A stretch of DNA of 64,000 nt from an uncultured Sutterella sp. (lineage in GTDB: Bacteria; Pseudomonadota; Gammaproteobacteria; Burkholderiales; Burkholderiaceae_F). This document shows, piece by piece, positions 26,202-34,507 of the stretch; positions within the stretch are counted from its first letter, which is position 1; each line of letters opens with the position of its first letter. Both the position numbers and the translations under genes were made by a program. The notes under the pieces were generated by a model, which made no database searches, was not told the DNA's origin, and was given only the letters and a program-made list of their open reading frames with translations. The stretch lies in the NCBI GenBank assembly GCA_900545335.1, contig UQYP01000011.1:10158-74157 (forward strand), read 5' to 3'.

Positions 26202-27092
26202 TTAAAGGCGTATGCCCAAAAGAATACGGATTTCGTTTTCGTCTGCGTGTGTTTGAACAGAGTCAACCTGCAATTGAAAAAGTGCTTTGAGGCTTTCCTG
26301 AGTAAGGCCAATCGTATTCGAGGCGGTGAGTGTTAAATGCAGACCGCTTTGGTTTTGCGTCAGTGAAAGTGTATGAATAACCGCCTCGACTTTGTGACTA
26401 ACCTCTTTATAAAGTGAGCAAAGATGTAAGAGCGAAGCAGCGGGGATTGGATTTTCAAAACTCACTTCAACTTTGCAGTCCTTTAGCGCCAAAACATCCT
26501 TTAAAAGCTTTTCGGTTTGAGTGGCTGAAAAACCGATGGGCTTCAAACAAAGAGTGAAGTTCTCATCGTGACTGAGCTCGGGAAACTTTTTTATTAATTG
26601 TGCGAAGGACTCAAAAGAAGCGTCGTCAGCCATTTTTCGCGGAGAGCGCAGCAGCGCTTGATTAACTCGTGCGCGCAAAAGATGTCCCAGGAAATTCACG
26701 CTTAAAAGATCAATGGCAAAAGCAATGGCGACATCGGTTGTCTGGGAGTGGTAGAGCGCATCCAAAATAAATCCGACAATCACTAAAAGGCAAGCTGCAA
26801 AAGCCCCGGCCCATCTCAGAACCGATCGGGAGTGCATGACGGCACCGGAGTAGGCGATGCCGATTGCGAAAAAAAGCAGACTCGAAAAACTTTGAGCACC
26901 GACACTTAATGTCTGAAAAGTCGGCGTATTAATCCACCAGGTACAGCTGATGAGCGCACAGGCCATGCCCAGTCCGAGCATTCGTGTCACGTGAGCATGG
27001 ACCTTAGTGCGATGCGCCAATACCGTCATGAGGCAAAAAGCGATCACAAGGCCTGATAGTCCCAAAAGTCTCAAGAGTAAGGGCGTTGTCAT
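26202..27092 (-). CDS. Membrane sensor-like protein, possibly a degenerate NarX-class histidine kinase
   Basis: A 296-residue protein. The first ~150 residues contain about five hydrophobic segments (LLGLSGLVIAFCLMTVLAH, MLGLGMACALISCTWW, SLLFFAIGIAYSGAVM, AFAACLLVIVGFILDALY, a weaker one near 120). The cytoplasmic rest has a helical stretch and a pattern LHLCSLYKEVSHKVEAVIH...GLHLTLTASNTIG that echoes the L-x-x-I-x-Q-E-x-x-x-N-A-x-x-H and D-N-G-x-G boxes of HisKA_3/HATPase kinases. The key Asn and Gly residues are missing. It lies 3 nt downstream of a NarL-type response regulator gene and just upstream of a Bug receptor. Sensor function is inferred from context; the ATP-binding site seems lost. 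Confidence 0.6.
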   Translation of the reverse strand: MTTPLLLRLLGLSGLVIAFCLMTVLAHRTKVHAHVTRMLGLGMACALISCTWWINTPTFQTLSVGAQSFSSLLFFAIGIAYSGAVMHSRSVLRWAGAFAACLLVIVGFILDALYHSQTTDVAIAFAIDLLSVNFLGHLLRARVNQALLRSPRKMADDASFESFAQLIKKFPELSHDENFTLCLKPIGFSATQTEKLLKDVLALKDCKVEVSFENPIPAASLLHLCSLYKEVSHKVEAVIHTLSLTQNQSGLHLTLTASNTIGLTQESLKALFQLQVDSVQTHADENEIRILLGIRL

Positions 27093-27095
27093 AGG

Positions 27096-27764
27096 TTAAG
27101 GAATCAGCCCCATTTGAGCGGCTTCATACACCGCTTCACCGCGAGAGTGAACCTGCAGCTTACGATAAATTTTTTTGATATGAGCCGTAACAGTATGAGG
27201 AGATATCGTGAGAATTTCTCCGATTTCACTGAAACTCATGCCTTTGGCAAGAAGCTGCAAAATTTCAGTTTCGCGTTCCGAAAGGGGATTGGGCTGCAAA
27301 CTGGTGACGTTTTTTTCGATTGAGTGATTGGTATAGGTGCGCAGTGCTCTGAGCACACTTTTGGCTACCGAAGGGCTGACGGGCGAGCCGCCTGCGGCTA
27401 AAAGCCGAATGGCTGAAACGAGGTTCGTTTCAATTTTATCTTTGAGTACATAGCCCGTTGCACCCGACTCGATGGCGCTCACAACATGAGGATCGTCATT
27501 GCTGTCGGCTAAAACCATGATGTCAACTTGCGGGTGCTCGGCTGCAGTTTTACGAATTAAGTCGAGCCCAAAGCCGTCAGGCAAGTCCAGATCGGCAATA
27601 AGCATCTGAAACGGAAACTGAGCGATCAGTAAATCGGCTTCTCGTTTTGTGGTCGCAGTACCGATCAGATGAATGTCAGCTAAGCCCTCCAGAGTACGCT
27701 GCAGGCGCAACCGCACCTCTGCGTCATTTTCAACCAGAATGACTTTAATTTGATGTTCTGCCAT
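27096..27764 (-). CDS. NarL/FixJ-family response regulator
   Basis: A 222-residue two-domain regulator. The receiver domain (1-~125) has the acidic pair E12-N13-D14, phospho-acceptor D58 in LIADLDLPDG and the conserved Lys in GYVLKDK. The C-terminal LuxR helix-turn-helix reads LSERETEILQLLAKGMSFSE then ISPHTVTAHIKKIYRKL. It should bind DNA as a phosphorylated dimer. It is the first gene of a minus-strand run with the membrane sensor-like protein and a Bug receptor, then menB-menE. Its targets are not visible. Confidence 0.92.
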   Translation of the reverse strand: MAEHQIKVILVENDAEVRLRLQRTLEGLADIHLIGTATTKREADLLIAQFPFQMLIADLDLPDGFGLDLIRKTAAEHPQVDIMVLADSNDDPHVVSAIESGATGYVLKDKIETNLVSAIRLLAAGGSPVSPSVAKSVLRALRTYTNHSIEKNVTSLQPNPLSERETEILQLLAKGMSFSEIGEILTISPHTVTAHIKKIYRKLQVHSRGEAVYEAAQMGLIP

Positions 27765-27859
27765 AAAAATTGAAAAACGGGAATCTATCGCAACAATATT
27801 GAGTCGGAGGGGATTTTATCAGAGGTAGGTTCAGGGGTGCTTTCGAAGACCGGCCGTCA

Positions 27860-27937
27860 AACTGTCCACTCACTCAAACCAAGATGATCGGGCATCGGCT
27901 TTCTTGGAGTCGGACAGTTGCCGGAGAAGTCACTTCT
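27860..27937. repeat. Interrupted inverted repeats downstream of the XRE gene
   Basis: AACTGTCC (27860-27867) and GGACAGTT (27912-27919) are inverted copies enclosing a second pair CCAAGA / TCTTGG (27879-27884, 27902-27907). A further palindrome AGAAGT-C-ACTTCT lies at 27925-27937. The element sits between the XRE stop and the response-regulator start. It could fold as a terminator for the XRE gene (TTT follows on the minus strand) or mark an old insertion. Confidence 0.35.
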
Positions 27938-27939
27938 GA

Positions 27940-28158
27940 CTATTCAAATGTCAGGACGACGTTTTTGCCCAAAGCCTGGGCGTATTTTTGCAAAGTAGTC
28001 ACAGACGGATAAATGCCTCGGCTTAATTTGCCTTCGAGGCGGGCAACAGCAGGCTGCACCGTTCCCATCCGTTTTGCTACTTCCATTTGGGTCAAACCCT
28101 GCTCCATACGATAGGCGAGCAATTGACGGGTTTTTTCCTTATCAAAAGTTGTAACCAT
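27940..28158 (-). CDS. Small XRE-family helix-turn-helix protein (HigA/antitoxin-like)
   Basis: A 72-residue, single-domain lambda-repressor-like protein: RQLLAYRMEQGLTQMEVAKR leads into the turn and recognition helix (TVQPAVARLEGKL), then SVTTLQKYAQALGKNVVLTFE. The compact size and the ending are typical of HigA/RelB-type antitoxins encoded after a small toxin. No toxin-like frame lies within 330 bp upstream or directly downstream, so it is an orphan regulator or solitary antitoxin. Confidence 0.85.
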   Translation of the reverse strand: MVTTFDKEKTRQLLAYRMEQGLTQMEVAKRMGTVQPAVARLEGKLSRGIYPSVTTLQKYAQALGKNVVLTFE

Positions 28159-28490
28159 AATTTTTCTCCGCTTGTTCTTATCATTACCTCACGCATACTT
28201 ATATACGTTCGGATATTGTAAGCAATTGATTTTGCCAGCTCTTAATAATACAAGTGTTGTTGTTTAAAAATAAGCCGTCAGTAGAGACAAATAGCTATTT
28301 TTTGTAAGTGCGTTACAACTTGATACACCTTGGATCTTTAAAAGACGAAAAAAAAGACTCACATACATCAGTAGAGAGCGATGGGAAGTGTCCCGAGGAC
28401 ACCGGCTCAGATCGCAAAGAATGCTCGAGGCCGAAGCCCCCAGAAACCATTAGAGCTTTGCCCTCGATGATTGAAATTGAGGAGTTTGAG
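28159..28490. promoter_or_regulatory. Divergent promoter region and long leader of hsp20
   Basis: This 332-bp gap holds the XRE promoter side (AT-rich, 28160-28300) and the hsp20 leader. The leader contains a perfect small hairpin GTGTCC-CGA-GGACAC (28388-28402) and the SD-hiding hairpin listed separately. The frame stays open back to 28308, but the sequence is unlike any Hsp20 N-terminus. No clear sigma-32 promoter could be pinned down by eye. Confidence 0.5.
28462..28484 (+). promoter_or_regulatory. Hairpin masking the hsp20 ribosome binding site (candidate RNA thermometer)
   Basis: CCTCGAT (28462-28468) can pair with ATTGAGG (28476-28482), seven pairs including one G-U, around a seven-base loop. 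The right arm contains the first four bases (GAGG) of the Shine-Dalgarno GAGGAG (28479-28484), which lies 6 nt before the ATG. Masking of this kind is how ROSE and fourU thermometers control small heat-shock genes. The temperature response here is inferred. Confidence 0.5.
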
Positions 28491-28943
28491 ATGCTATTTC
28501 CTACTGTGTACGGTGAAAACCTTTTTGATGACTTAGACAACATGTTCGGTTTGACCTCCTTTGAAGGTCAGCGCAGAAACGATCCGCTTTTCGGTAAGAA
28601 CGCTTCACGCATTATGAAGACCGATATTCGTGAGACGGAAACAAGCTACGAGTTGGACGTGGATCTGCCGGGCTTTAAAAAAGAAGATATTCAGGCGCAG
28701 TTGAAGGACGGTTATTTAACGATTACAGCTCAAAAGGGCGTTGAACATAACGAAAAAGAAGAAAAGACCGGTCGCTACATCCGTCGTGAACGTTACAGCG
28801 GTTCCTGCTCAAGAAGCTTTTACGTAGGCGATCAAGTCCGCGAAGAAGATATTGAAGCGAAGTTTGAAAACGGTATCCTTCAGATCAGTGTTCCGAAGAA
28901 GGCTCCTGAAGTACCTGTTCAAAAACAAATTATGATCAAATGA
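28491..28943 (+). CDS. Small heat-shock protein, Hsp20/alpha-crystallin family
   Basis: A 150-residue chaperone. The N-terminal MLFPTVYGENLFDDLDNMFG region is followed by the alpha-crystallin domain from about residue 40 (MKTDIRETETSYELDVDLPG ... KKEDIQAQLKDGYLTI), with the G-x-L motif ENGILQISVPKK and a short tail ending KQIMIK. It holds unfolding proteins for refolding by DnaK/ClpB. The ATG at 28491 is chosen because GAGGAG lies 6 nt upstream and the sequence from here matches family N-termini; the open frame upstream to 28308 does not. The leader hairpin suggests heat control of translation. Confidence 0.92.
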   Translation: MLFPTVYGENLFDDLDNMFGLTSFEGQRRNDPLFGKNASRIMKTDIRETETSYELDVDLPGFKKEDIQAQLKDGYLTITAQKGVEHNEKEEKTGRYIRRERYSGSCSRSFYVGDQVREEDIEAKFENGILQISVPKKAPEVPVQKQIMIK

Positions 28944-28981
28944 TTTTCAGCTGATCTTTTCTGATTACTGCTGAGAAAACA

Positions 28982-29030
28982 AAACCCGTTGCGCACGCTT
29001 TCGGTTGGCCCGCAACGGGTTTATTTTTTC
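28982..29030 (+). terminator. Rho-independent terminator after hsp20
   Basis: A 12-bp stem AAACCCGTTGCG / CGCAACGGGTTT (28982-28993, 29011-29022) is followed by ATTTTTTC. Confidence 0.92.
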
Positions 29031-29154
29031 TTGAAACAAAAATCATAACGATTTTGACACTAATGGTGCTACATTAAGACTATCTTCATGGTCTTGTCAT
29101 ATTTTTTCGCCAAAATAAGACATTTAGTCCGAGTGCTTAATTTTGGAGACAATC

Positions 29155-31470
29155 ATGGGCAAGGCAAATGATTCGGTAATGACTGAGGCAGAAGGTCAGG
29201 GGGACGTTTCTGCCTTTGATCGTACAGGTGAAAGAGTGGAAACTAAGACCGAAATCAACAACAATGAAGGTGCCAAGAAGGTGCCTGCCAAGAAAACCGC
29301 AACGGCCTCGAAACGCGTTCGCCGTGCGCCTCAGAAACAAGTGATGCCCGTTCCGAAAATTCAAAGCGGCAAACCCGTGGATGTGACTAATCCGGAGTTT
29401 TATCTCAACCGCGAAATCAATTGGATTGATTTTGACCGAAAGGTGTTGGAGCAGGCCGCTGACACTTCAGTACCGCTTTTGGAACGCCTGAAGTTTTTAT
29501 CCATTTTCTTTAACAATTTGGATGAATTCTTCATGGTTCGTGTGGCCAATGTTTGGAAGCAGGTCCAAAGCGGGGCAGAGGCAACGGGTGCCGATAAGCT
29601 GCCTCCGAGACGCCAGCTTGCCGAAATCGGCCGCCGTGTCCGTGCACTGACTGAAGTCGCCGAAGAGCTCTGGAAAAAGAACCTTTTGCCTGAATTGGAA
29701 AAGCAGTCCATCCGCATTGTGGACTATGCCGATCTGCCTCAGAAAAAGCGCGAAATATTAAGCAATTATTTTGATAACGAAATTTTCCCGATTCTGACCC
29801 CTCAGGCGATTGACTCAGGGCACCCCTTCCCGTTGGTTTCCAATACGAGTATCAATTTCATCATTGAATTGGTCAATGAAAAAGATAAAGGTGATGTGCG
29901 CTATGCACGGCTTAAGTGCCCCAATAATGTGCCGCGTTTCCTTTATCTGCCCAAAGGCAAAGAAGAAATCAATCCCAAGTTGGTGTTTGATTCCAACTAC
30001 AGCGAACTCAATGTCGTCTTGGTTGAAGACCTGATTGAAGAGTGTATGGAAAGACTCTTTCCGGGCTATAAAGTCAATGCAGCCGGACAATTCCGTATCA
30101 CGCGCAACACCGACGGTGAGATCGAAGAAGATGAGGCCGATGACTTGCTTGCGGCCGTGCGTGACTATGTTGATCAAAGACGGTTTGGAGACATCGTGCG
30201 CGTAGAAATGGGACGCGGCATGCCCGTGCGTCTGGCCGATCTTTTGATTGAGCACCTGGAAGTCAAACCCCATCAAATCTACAAACAAAAGATTCCGCTT
30301 GCGTTCTCTGAATTTATGAGTTTGGGCTGCATTGATCGGCCGAAGCTTCAGTACAGACCCGATCCGACCAAGCTTGCTAAAGAGCTCGATGGGGAAAAAG
30401 ACTGTTTTGAAGCCATCAAAAAGCGCGATATCGTTTTGTATCATCCCTATGATCGCTTCCAGGCGGTATTGAATTTCATCGATCAGGCTGCGCGTGATCC
30501 GAAGGTGGTGGCTATTAAGCAAACGCTTTATCGCTGCGGAAGCGACTCGCCCGTGATCCGAAGTCTTTTGGAAGCCCGCCGCCGCGGCAAGCAAGTGACA
30601 GCTGTCGTTGAATTAAAGGCCCGCTTTGACGAAGAGCGCAATATCAACTGGGCCGAAGAACTCGAGCGCGCAGGCGTTAATGTCGTTTACGGGTTTGTCG
30701 GCTTGAAAATTCACGCTAAGCTTTGTTTGGTCGTCAGACGCGAAGCGGGCGGCATCAAGCGCTATGTGCATATCGGCACCGGCAACTACAACGCATCCTC
30801 GGCCAAGATTTATACGGATTTGGGCCTGATTACAGCCGATGATGAAATCTGCGCCGATGTCACAGACTTATTTAATGTCATGACCGGGTGCGGTGATATC
30901 ACAAACTATCGCAAGCTCTTTGTTTCGCCTAAGAGCCTTCGCCCATCGATTACCAAGCTCATTCGAGAAGAAGTTGAGCTTCATCGTCAAAACGGCAACG
31001 GTCACATCATTATCAAGTGCAATCAGCTCGTTGACGGTGACATCATTGCCGAACTTTATAAGGCAAGCATCGCAGGCGTTAAAGTTGAATGCGTGGTGCG
31101 CGGCATTTGCTGTCTGCGTCCGGGCATTCCCGGGCTTTCTGAAAACATCTCGGTCAAATCCATTGTCGGCCGTTATCTGGAACACGCCCGCGTGTACTGG
31201 TTTAACCACAACGGTGATGAAAAGATGTATATCGGCAGCGCCGATATGATGAACCGTAATTTGAACGGCCGCATTGAAGTGCTCACCCCGATTGACAATG
31301 AAAAGATTCGCCGTAATATCATGACGAATATTTTGCGTCTGCAATTGTCCGACACCGAACAGTCCTGGATTATGGAACCCACCGGGGCCTACAAGCGCTA
31401 TGTTCGCGCCAAAGGGGTTAAGAAAGTAGACGCACAGAACGCTCAGAATCATTTAAAGAGTCTGTACTAA
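29155..31470 (+). CDS. ppk1: Polyphosphate kinase Ppk1
   Basis: About 771 residues. After a 60-residue Lys/Arg-rich extension (VPAKKTATASKRVRRAPQK), the PPK N domain begins at YLNREINWIDFDRKVLEQA. The head domain and two phospholipase-D-like catalytic domains follow. The catalytic histidine regions read LKIHAKLCLVVRRE / YVHIGTGNYNASSAKIYTD and, later, MYIGSADMMNRNLNGRIEVL. It reversibly makes polyphosphate from ATP. The ATG at 29155 has GGAG 6 nt upstream; an in-frame TTG at 29143 does not. The basic N-terminal tail is unusual and could bind polyphosphate or nucleoid DNA (inference). ppx starts 2 nt after its stop. Confidence 0.95.
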   Translation: MGKANDSVMTEAEGQGDVSAFDRTGERVETKTEINNNEGAKKVPAKKTATASKRVRRAPQKQVMPVPKIQSGKPVDVTNPEFYLNREINWIDFDRKVLEQAADTSVPLLERLKFLSIFFNNLDEFFMVRVANVWKQVQSGAEATGADKLPPRRQLAEIGRRVRALTEVAEELWKKNLLPELEKQSIRIVDYADLPQKKREILSNYFDNEIFPILTPQAIDSGHPFPLVSNTSINFIIELVNEKDKGDVRYARLKCPNNVPRFLYLPKGKEEINPKLVFDSNYSELNVVLVEDLIEECMERLFPGYKVNAAGQFRITRNTDGEIEEDEADDLLAAVRDYVDQRRFGDIVRVEMGRGMPVRLADLLIEHLEVKPHQIYKQKIPLAFSEFMSLGCIDRPKLQYRPDPTKLAKELDGEKDCFEAIKKRDIVLYHPYDRFQAVLNFIDQAARDPKVVAIKQTLYRCGSDSPVIRSLLEARRRGKQVTAVVELKARFDEERNINWAEELERAGVNVVYGFVGLKIHAKLCLVVRREAGGIKRYVHIGTGNYNASSAKIYTDLGLITADDEICADVTDLFNVMTGCGDITNYRKLFVSPKSLRPSITKLIREEVELHRQNGNGHIIIKCNQLVDGDIIAELYKASIAGVKVECVVRGICCLRPGIPGLSENISVKSIVGRYLEHARVYWFNHNGDEKMYIGSADMMNRNLNGRIEVLTPIDNEKIRRNIMTNILRLQLSDTEQSWIMEPTGAYKRYVRAKGVKKVDAQNAQNHLKSLY

Positions 31471-31472
31471 AA

Positions 31473-33131
31473 ATGTCGACTGTGAATCATCAATACTCGA
31501 ACTTGGCCGAGGAGTCGGCCAAGTCGGAAACTTCTGCCTTTGTTCGCCCGAATCCGACAGTAACCCGTGTGGGCTTTATCGATCTTGGCAGTAACTCGTC
31601 ACGTTTAACGGTAGTGGAATTTGACCGTCGCGGGCGCGTCACGGTTTTAAACCGTGTCAAGAGCATGGTTCGCCTGGGCGAAGGTGCTTTTGAAACCAAA
31701 GAACTTCAGCCTCAGGCAATGCAGCGGGCTTTGTCGTGCCTGAAGGACTTTGCGGAAGTCTGCCGCTCGTATGGTGTCACCGAAGTGGTGGCAGTCGGAA
31801 CTGCGGCGCTGCGCGTAGCCGCCAACAGCATGGATTTTGTCAGTCAGGTTAAGCAAAAAACCGGTTTTGACCTTCAGGTGATTTCCGGGGAAGAAGAAGC
31901 CAGACTCATTCGTGTTGGGATTTGGGATTCGCTGCCCAAAACGAAAGACGCCTTTTTGTTTATCGATATCGGCGGCGGCAGCACGGAAATTTCAGTTTCC
32001 TCTCGAGAAAAGATTTCATTTCTAGAGTCGCTCAATATCGGCTGCGTGATGATGACCGATGCCTTTAAGGGTAATGCTCAGGGCAAAATATCTTCGGGTG
32101 TTTTCTCGAAGATGCAACAGCGTGCTCAAGAAAAAATTCAGCATATTCTCAAAAAGATTGAAAAAAGTCACTACAAAGCTGCGATTGCAAGCTCCGGTAC
32201 CGCTCAGGCGCTTTTGACTTTGGCTCAGGCTAAATTCGGAGAAAACGGCGGCTTTGTTCAGTATCCGGAAGGCATTGAGTTAAAGCGTTCTCAAATCGCT
32301 TCGCTTGCGAAGTCGCTTTCTCAGATGACTGCCCGAGAAAGAGAGCGATTGCCGGGGTTAAGTCCCGCCCGTGCCCAGGTGATTGTGGGAGGTGCGGCGA
32401 TTTTGCTCACGATTTTGCAAACGCTCGATTTGCCTTGCGTTTACATTACGCCCAATAACCTTCAGGACGGTCAGGTGGTTGACTATCTTGAAAGACATTT
32501 TGAGCGTGACGGTAAGAAAGAAAATGCCTGGCGCAGAAAAAGTGTCAGAACGCTCTCTAAGCAATATCACTGTGAGAAGAACCACGCCAAACACATGGGT
32601 TCGCTTGCTCTGAGCTTTTATGAACAGGCAAGAAAACTCAAGCTTTTTGTCGATCAGCCCGGGTTGGAAGAATTAATCGGCTACAGTGCCCGTTTGCACG
32701 ATATCGGTATTGCCATCTCGTACGACAAGCACTATATGCACGGAGCTTATTTGGTCCGTCACAGTCCTTTGTTAGGTTTTACTGAGCAGGAAGTTCTGAC
32801 AATGGCGAGGTTGGTTTTCTGGCACTCCAGACCGAGCGGAGAACTACCCGCCTTTTTGGCCGGTCCCACTGTAACGGATGCTGAGAAATGGGCTGCGCTT
32901 TCGCTTTTTATGGCTGAAAATTTAGATCGTACGCACCGCTCGATGGTGAGCAGTTTAACGCTTGAGAAAAAAGGTGAGGCGCTGAGTCTCGATGTGACGC
33001 TCGTGGCTCCGGCTCCGCTTGAAGAGGCATCGGTCGATAAAATCCGCAAGCACACGAAGAGAGTTCTGGGTGAGGCGATTGACATTCGCTTTCATATCGA
33101 AGACCGGGAAGTTGAAATTATCGGACTTTAA
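31473..33131 (+). CDS. ppx: Exopolyphosphatase / guanosine pentaphosphatase (Ppx/GppA)
   Basis: A 552-residue ASKHA-fold phosphatase. The phosphate-1 loop GFIDLGSNSSRLTVVE, the mid-domain VGTAALRVAAN, the ISGEEEARLI block and the phosphate-2 loop FIDIGGGSTEIS are clear. The C-terminal HD-like helical domain has LIGYSARLHDIGIAISYDKH and HSPLLGF. The enzyme trims polyphosphate from the ends and may hydrolyse pppGpp. It is translationally linked to ppk1, which makes the polymer, so the pair sets polyphosphate level. About 30 residues precede the domain. Confidence 0.94.
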   Translation: MSTVNHQYSNLAEESAKSETSAFVRPNPTVTRVGFIDLGSNSSRLTVVEFDRRGRVTVLNRVKSMVRLGEGAFETKELQPQAMQRALSCLKDFAEVCRSYGVTEVVAVGTAALRVAANSMDFVSQVKQKTGFDLQVISGEEEARLIRVGIWDSLPKTKDAFLFIDIGGGSTEISVSSREKISFLESLNIGCVMMTDAFKGNAQGKISSGVFSKMQQRAQEKIQHILKKIEKSHYKAAIASSGTAQALLTLAQAKFGENGGFVQYPEGIELKRSQIASLAKSLSQMTARERERLPGLSPARAQVIVGGAAILLTILQTLDLPCVYITPNNLQDGQVVDYLERHFERDGKKENAWRRKSVRTLSKQYHCEKNHAKHMGSLALSFYEQARKLKLFVDQPGLEELIGYSARLHDIGIAISYDKHYMHGAYLVRHSPLLGFTEQEVLTMARLVFWHSRPSGELPAFLAGPTVTDAEKWAALSLFMAENLDRTHRSMVSSLTLEKKGEALSLDVTLVAPAPLEEASVDKIRKHTKRVLGEAIDIRFHIEDREVEIIGL

Positions 33132-33145
33132 TACTTATGAGGCAG

Positions 33146-33178
33146 GGAGCGGGGAGACTCGCTCCTTTAATTTTTTAT
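33146..33178 (+). terminator. Terminator after ppx
   Basis: GGAGCG (33146-33151) pairs with CGCTCC (33160-33165), followed by TTTAATTTTTT. Its T-run overlaps the 3' end of the convergent MFS gene. Confidence 0.75.
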
Positions 33179-34408
33179 CTCTTCTTTTGCTTCTTCTTTT
33201 TCTCGTTCTTGTCCCAACTCCTTAACCACTCGTTCAACCGAGCGGCTCTGGGATTGTTTCTGGCAGCGTGAAGTGAAAACCGAGACGCCGCCCATCAGGC
33301 TTGCCACAATATAGAAAACGGCCCCCGCACCGACAACACTGCCCGCACCGCCGAAAATGATCGGAAGCGTTGTGTGACAGAGATTAATCAGCATTGTGCG
33401 AAGACCCAACGCTTCACCGGTTCTGCCCGGGGGCGACTCGGAGTGAATCAGGCTCATTACATTGGGCTGAGAAGAGCCTAAAGCCATACCCAGTAAAAAG
33501 GCGACCGCGCAAAGCAGATAAAAGCTCTCGAACATCGGAAAGAGTGCGTAAGAAAGAGCCCCCAAGGCGAAAGCACAGGTGATGGTCTGCCATTCAGTGA
33601 GGTGTCTGGCAATAATCGGCATAAAGAGGCGCACAAAGAAAGTCGCTGAGGCAAAGACCCCTAAAATCCAACCGACTTCGCTGGCGCTTAAACCGATTTC
33701 GGTGCCGTAGACCGGAATCATGAAGCTTTGCAAATCCCAGGCCATCGACATGAAGGAGCTCGCAATGAGAACATTTCTGACGTGGGGAATTCCCATTAAT
33801 TCAAAACTGCCTTTGCGTTTGACGACTTTGGGACGGTTCCATGAAGCGGGAAGCTTAGGCCATATCAGAAGAAGAAATACGGCAAGTCCTAAAACGACAG
33901 AAGACAGGGCCATGCCGTAGGCGCTTTGAAAGCCCATGTGATCAATCAGATAGCCGCTTGCAATCGGAGCACTGAGATTGGCTGTGGAATAGCCCATCGC
34001 AAGGAACGCAAAATTGTTCGTGCGGTTTTCAACTTTAGAGAGGTGCCCGACCAACTGCTGATTGGTCATTTGAACGAGCATAAAGCCCAGGCCGTTAATG
34101 GTGCAGGCGGCGTAAAGCGGCCAAAGTCCGAACGTTTTGACTTCAAAAAGCAAAGGCAGCGCTGCTGCCACGGTCATTATGCAGATACCGGTGAGAACCG
34201 GTTTTTTGGGTCCCACCGAGTCAATCCACTGCCCCGATCGTATGGCAAAAAGGGCCGGCACGAAAGCAAAAAGCGCCATCATAATGCCCACCTCAAGCGC
34301 AGTGGCATTTTCATACAAGCCATCGAGCGAGCAGCTTACGCGGTTGGCTACGCAGCCGATCTGAACGACTACTGTCAGCAGGATGACTTTAATGATGGTG
34401 GCAGACAT
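33167..34408 (-). CDS. Major facilitator superfamily transporter
   Basis: A 413-residue permease with about 12 hydrophobic helices. The MFS loop 2-3 motif reads RSGQWIDSVGPKKPVL, and the mirrored loop in the second half is FVRLFMPIIARHLTEW. A long charged C-terminal tail (ERVVKELGQEREKEEAKEEI) is cytoplasmic and unusual in its run of Glu/Lys. The substrate is unknown. The ATG at 34408 is preferred to the in-frame TTG at 34426, with GGGTAAAG about 7 nt upstream. It is a single gene, convergent with ppx and downstream of the tandem Usp gene on the same strand. Confidence 0.86.
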   Translation of the reverse strand: MSATIIKVILLTVVVQIGCVANRVSCSLDGLYENATALEVGIMMALFAFVPALFAIRSGQWIDSVGPKKPVLTGICIMTVAAALPLLFEVKTFGLWPLYAACTINGLGFMLVQMTNQQLVGHLSKVENRTNNFAFLAMGYSTANLSAPIASGYLIDHMGFQSAYGMALSSVVLGLAVFLLLIWPKLPASWNRPKVVKRKGSFELMGIPHVRNVLIASSFMSMAWDLQSFMIPVYGTEIGLSASEVGWILGVFASATFFVRLFMPIIARHLTEWQTITCAFALGALSYALFPMFESFYLLCAVAFLLGMALGSSQPNVMSLIHSESPPGRTGEALGLRTMLINLCHTTLPIIFGGAGSVVGAGAVFYIVASLMGGVSVFTSRCQKQSQSRSVERVVKELGQEREKEEAKEEIKN

Positions 34409-34432
34409 AAAAGCTTTACCCGTCAAACAACA

Positions 34433-34462
34433 AAGCCACAGCGGTTTTCGCCACTGTGGCTT
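34433..34462 (-). terminator. Terminator after the tandem Usp gene
   Basis: AAGCCACAG (34433-34441) pairs with CTGTGGCTT (34454-34462). On the minus strand it is followed by TGTTGTTT, a moderate T-rich tail. Confidence 0.7.
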
Positions 34463-34507
34463 CGCAATTGCTGAGATTAATCGCTATTGATGATTAACAG
34501 AGAATTC

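Noticed and set aside
28308..28490. Upstream extension of the hsp20 frame
   Set aside because: These 61 codons are unlike any Hsp20, and a strong Shine-Dalgarno with an ATG at 28491 marks the usual start.
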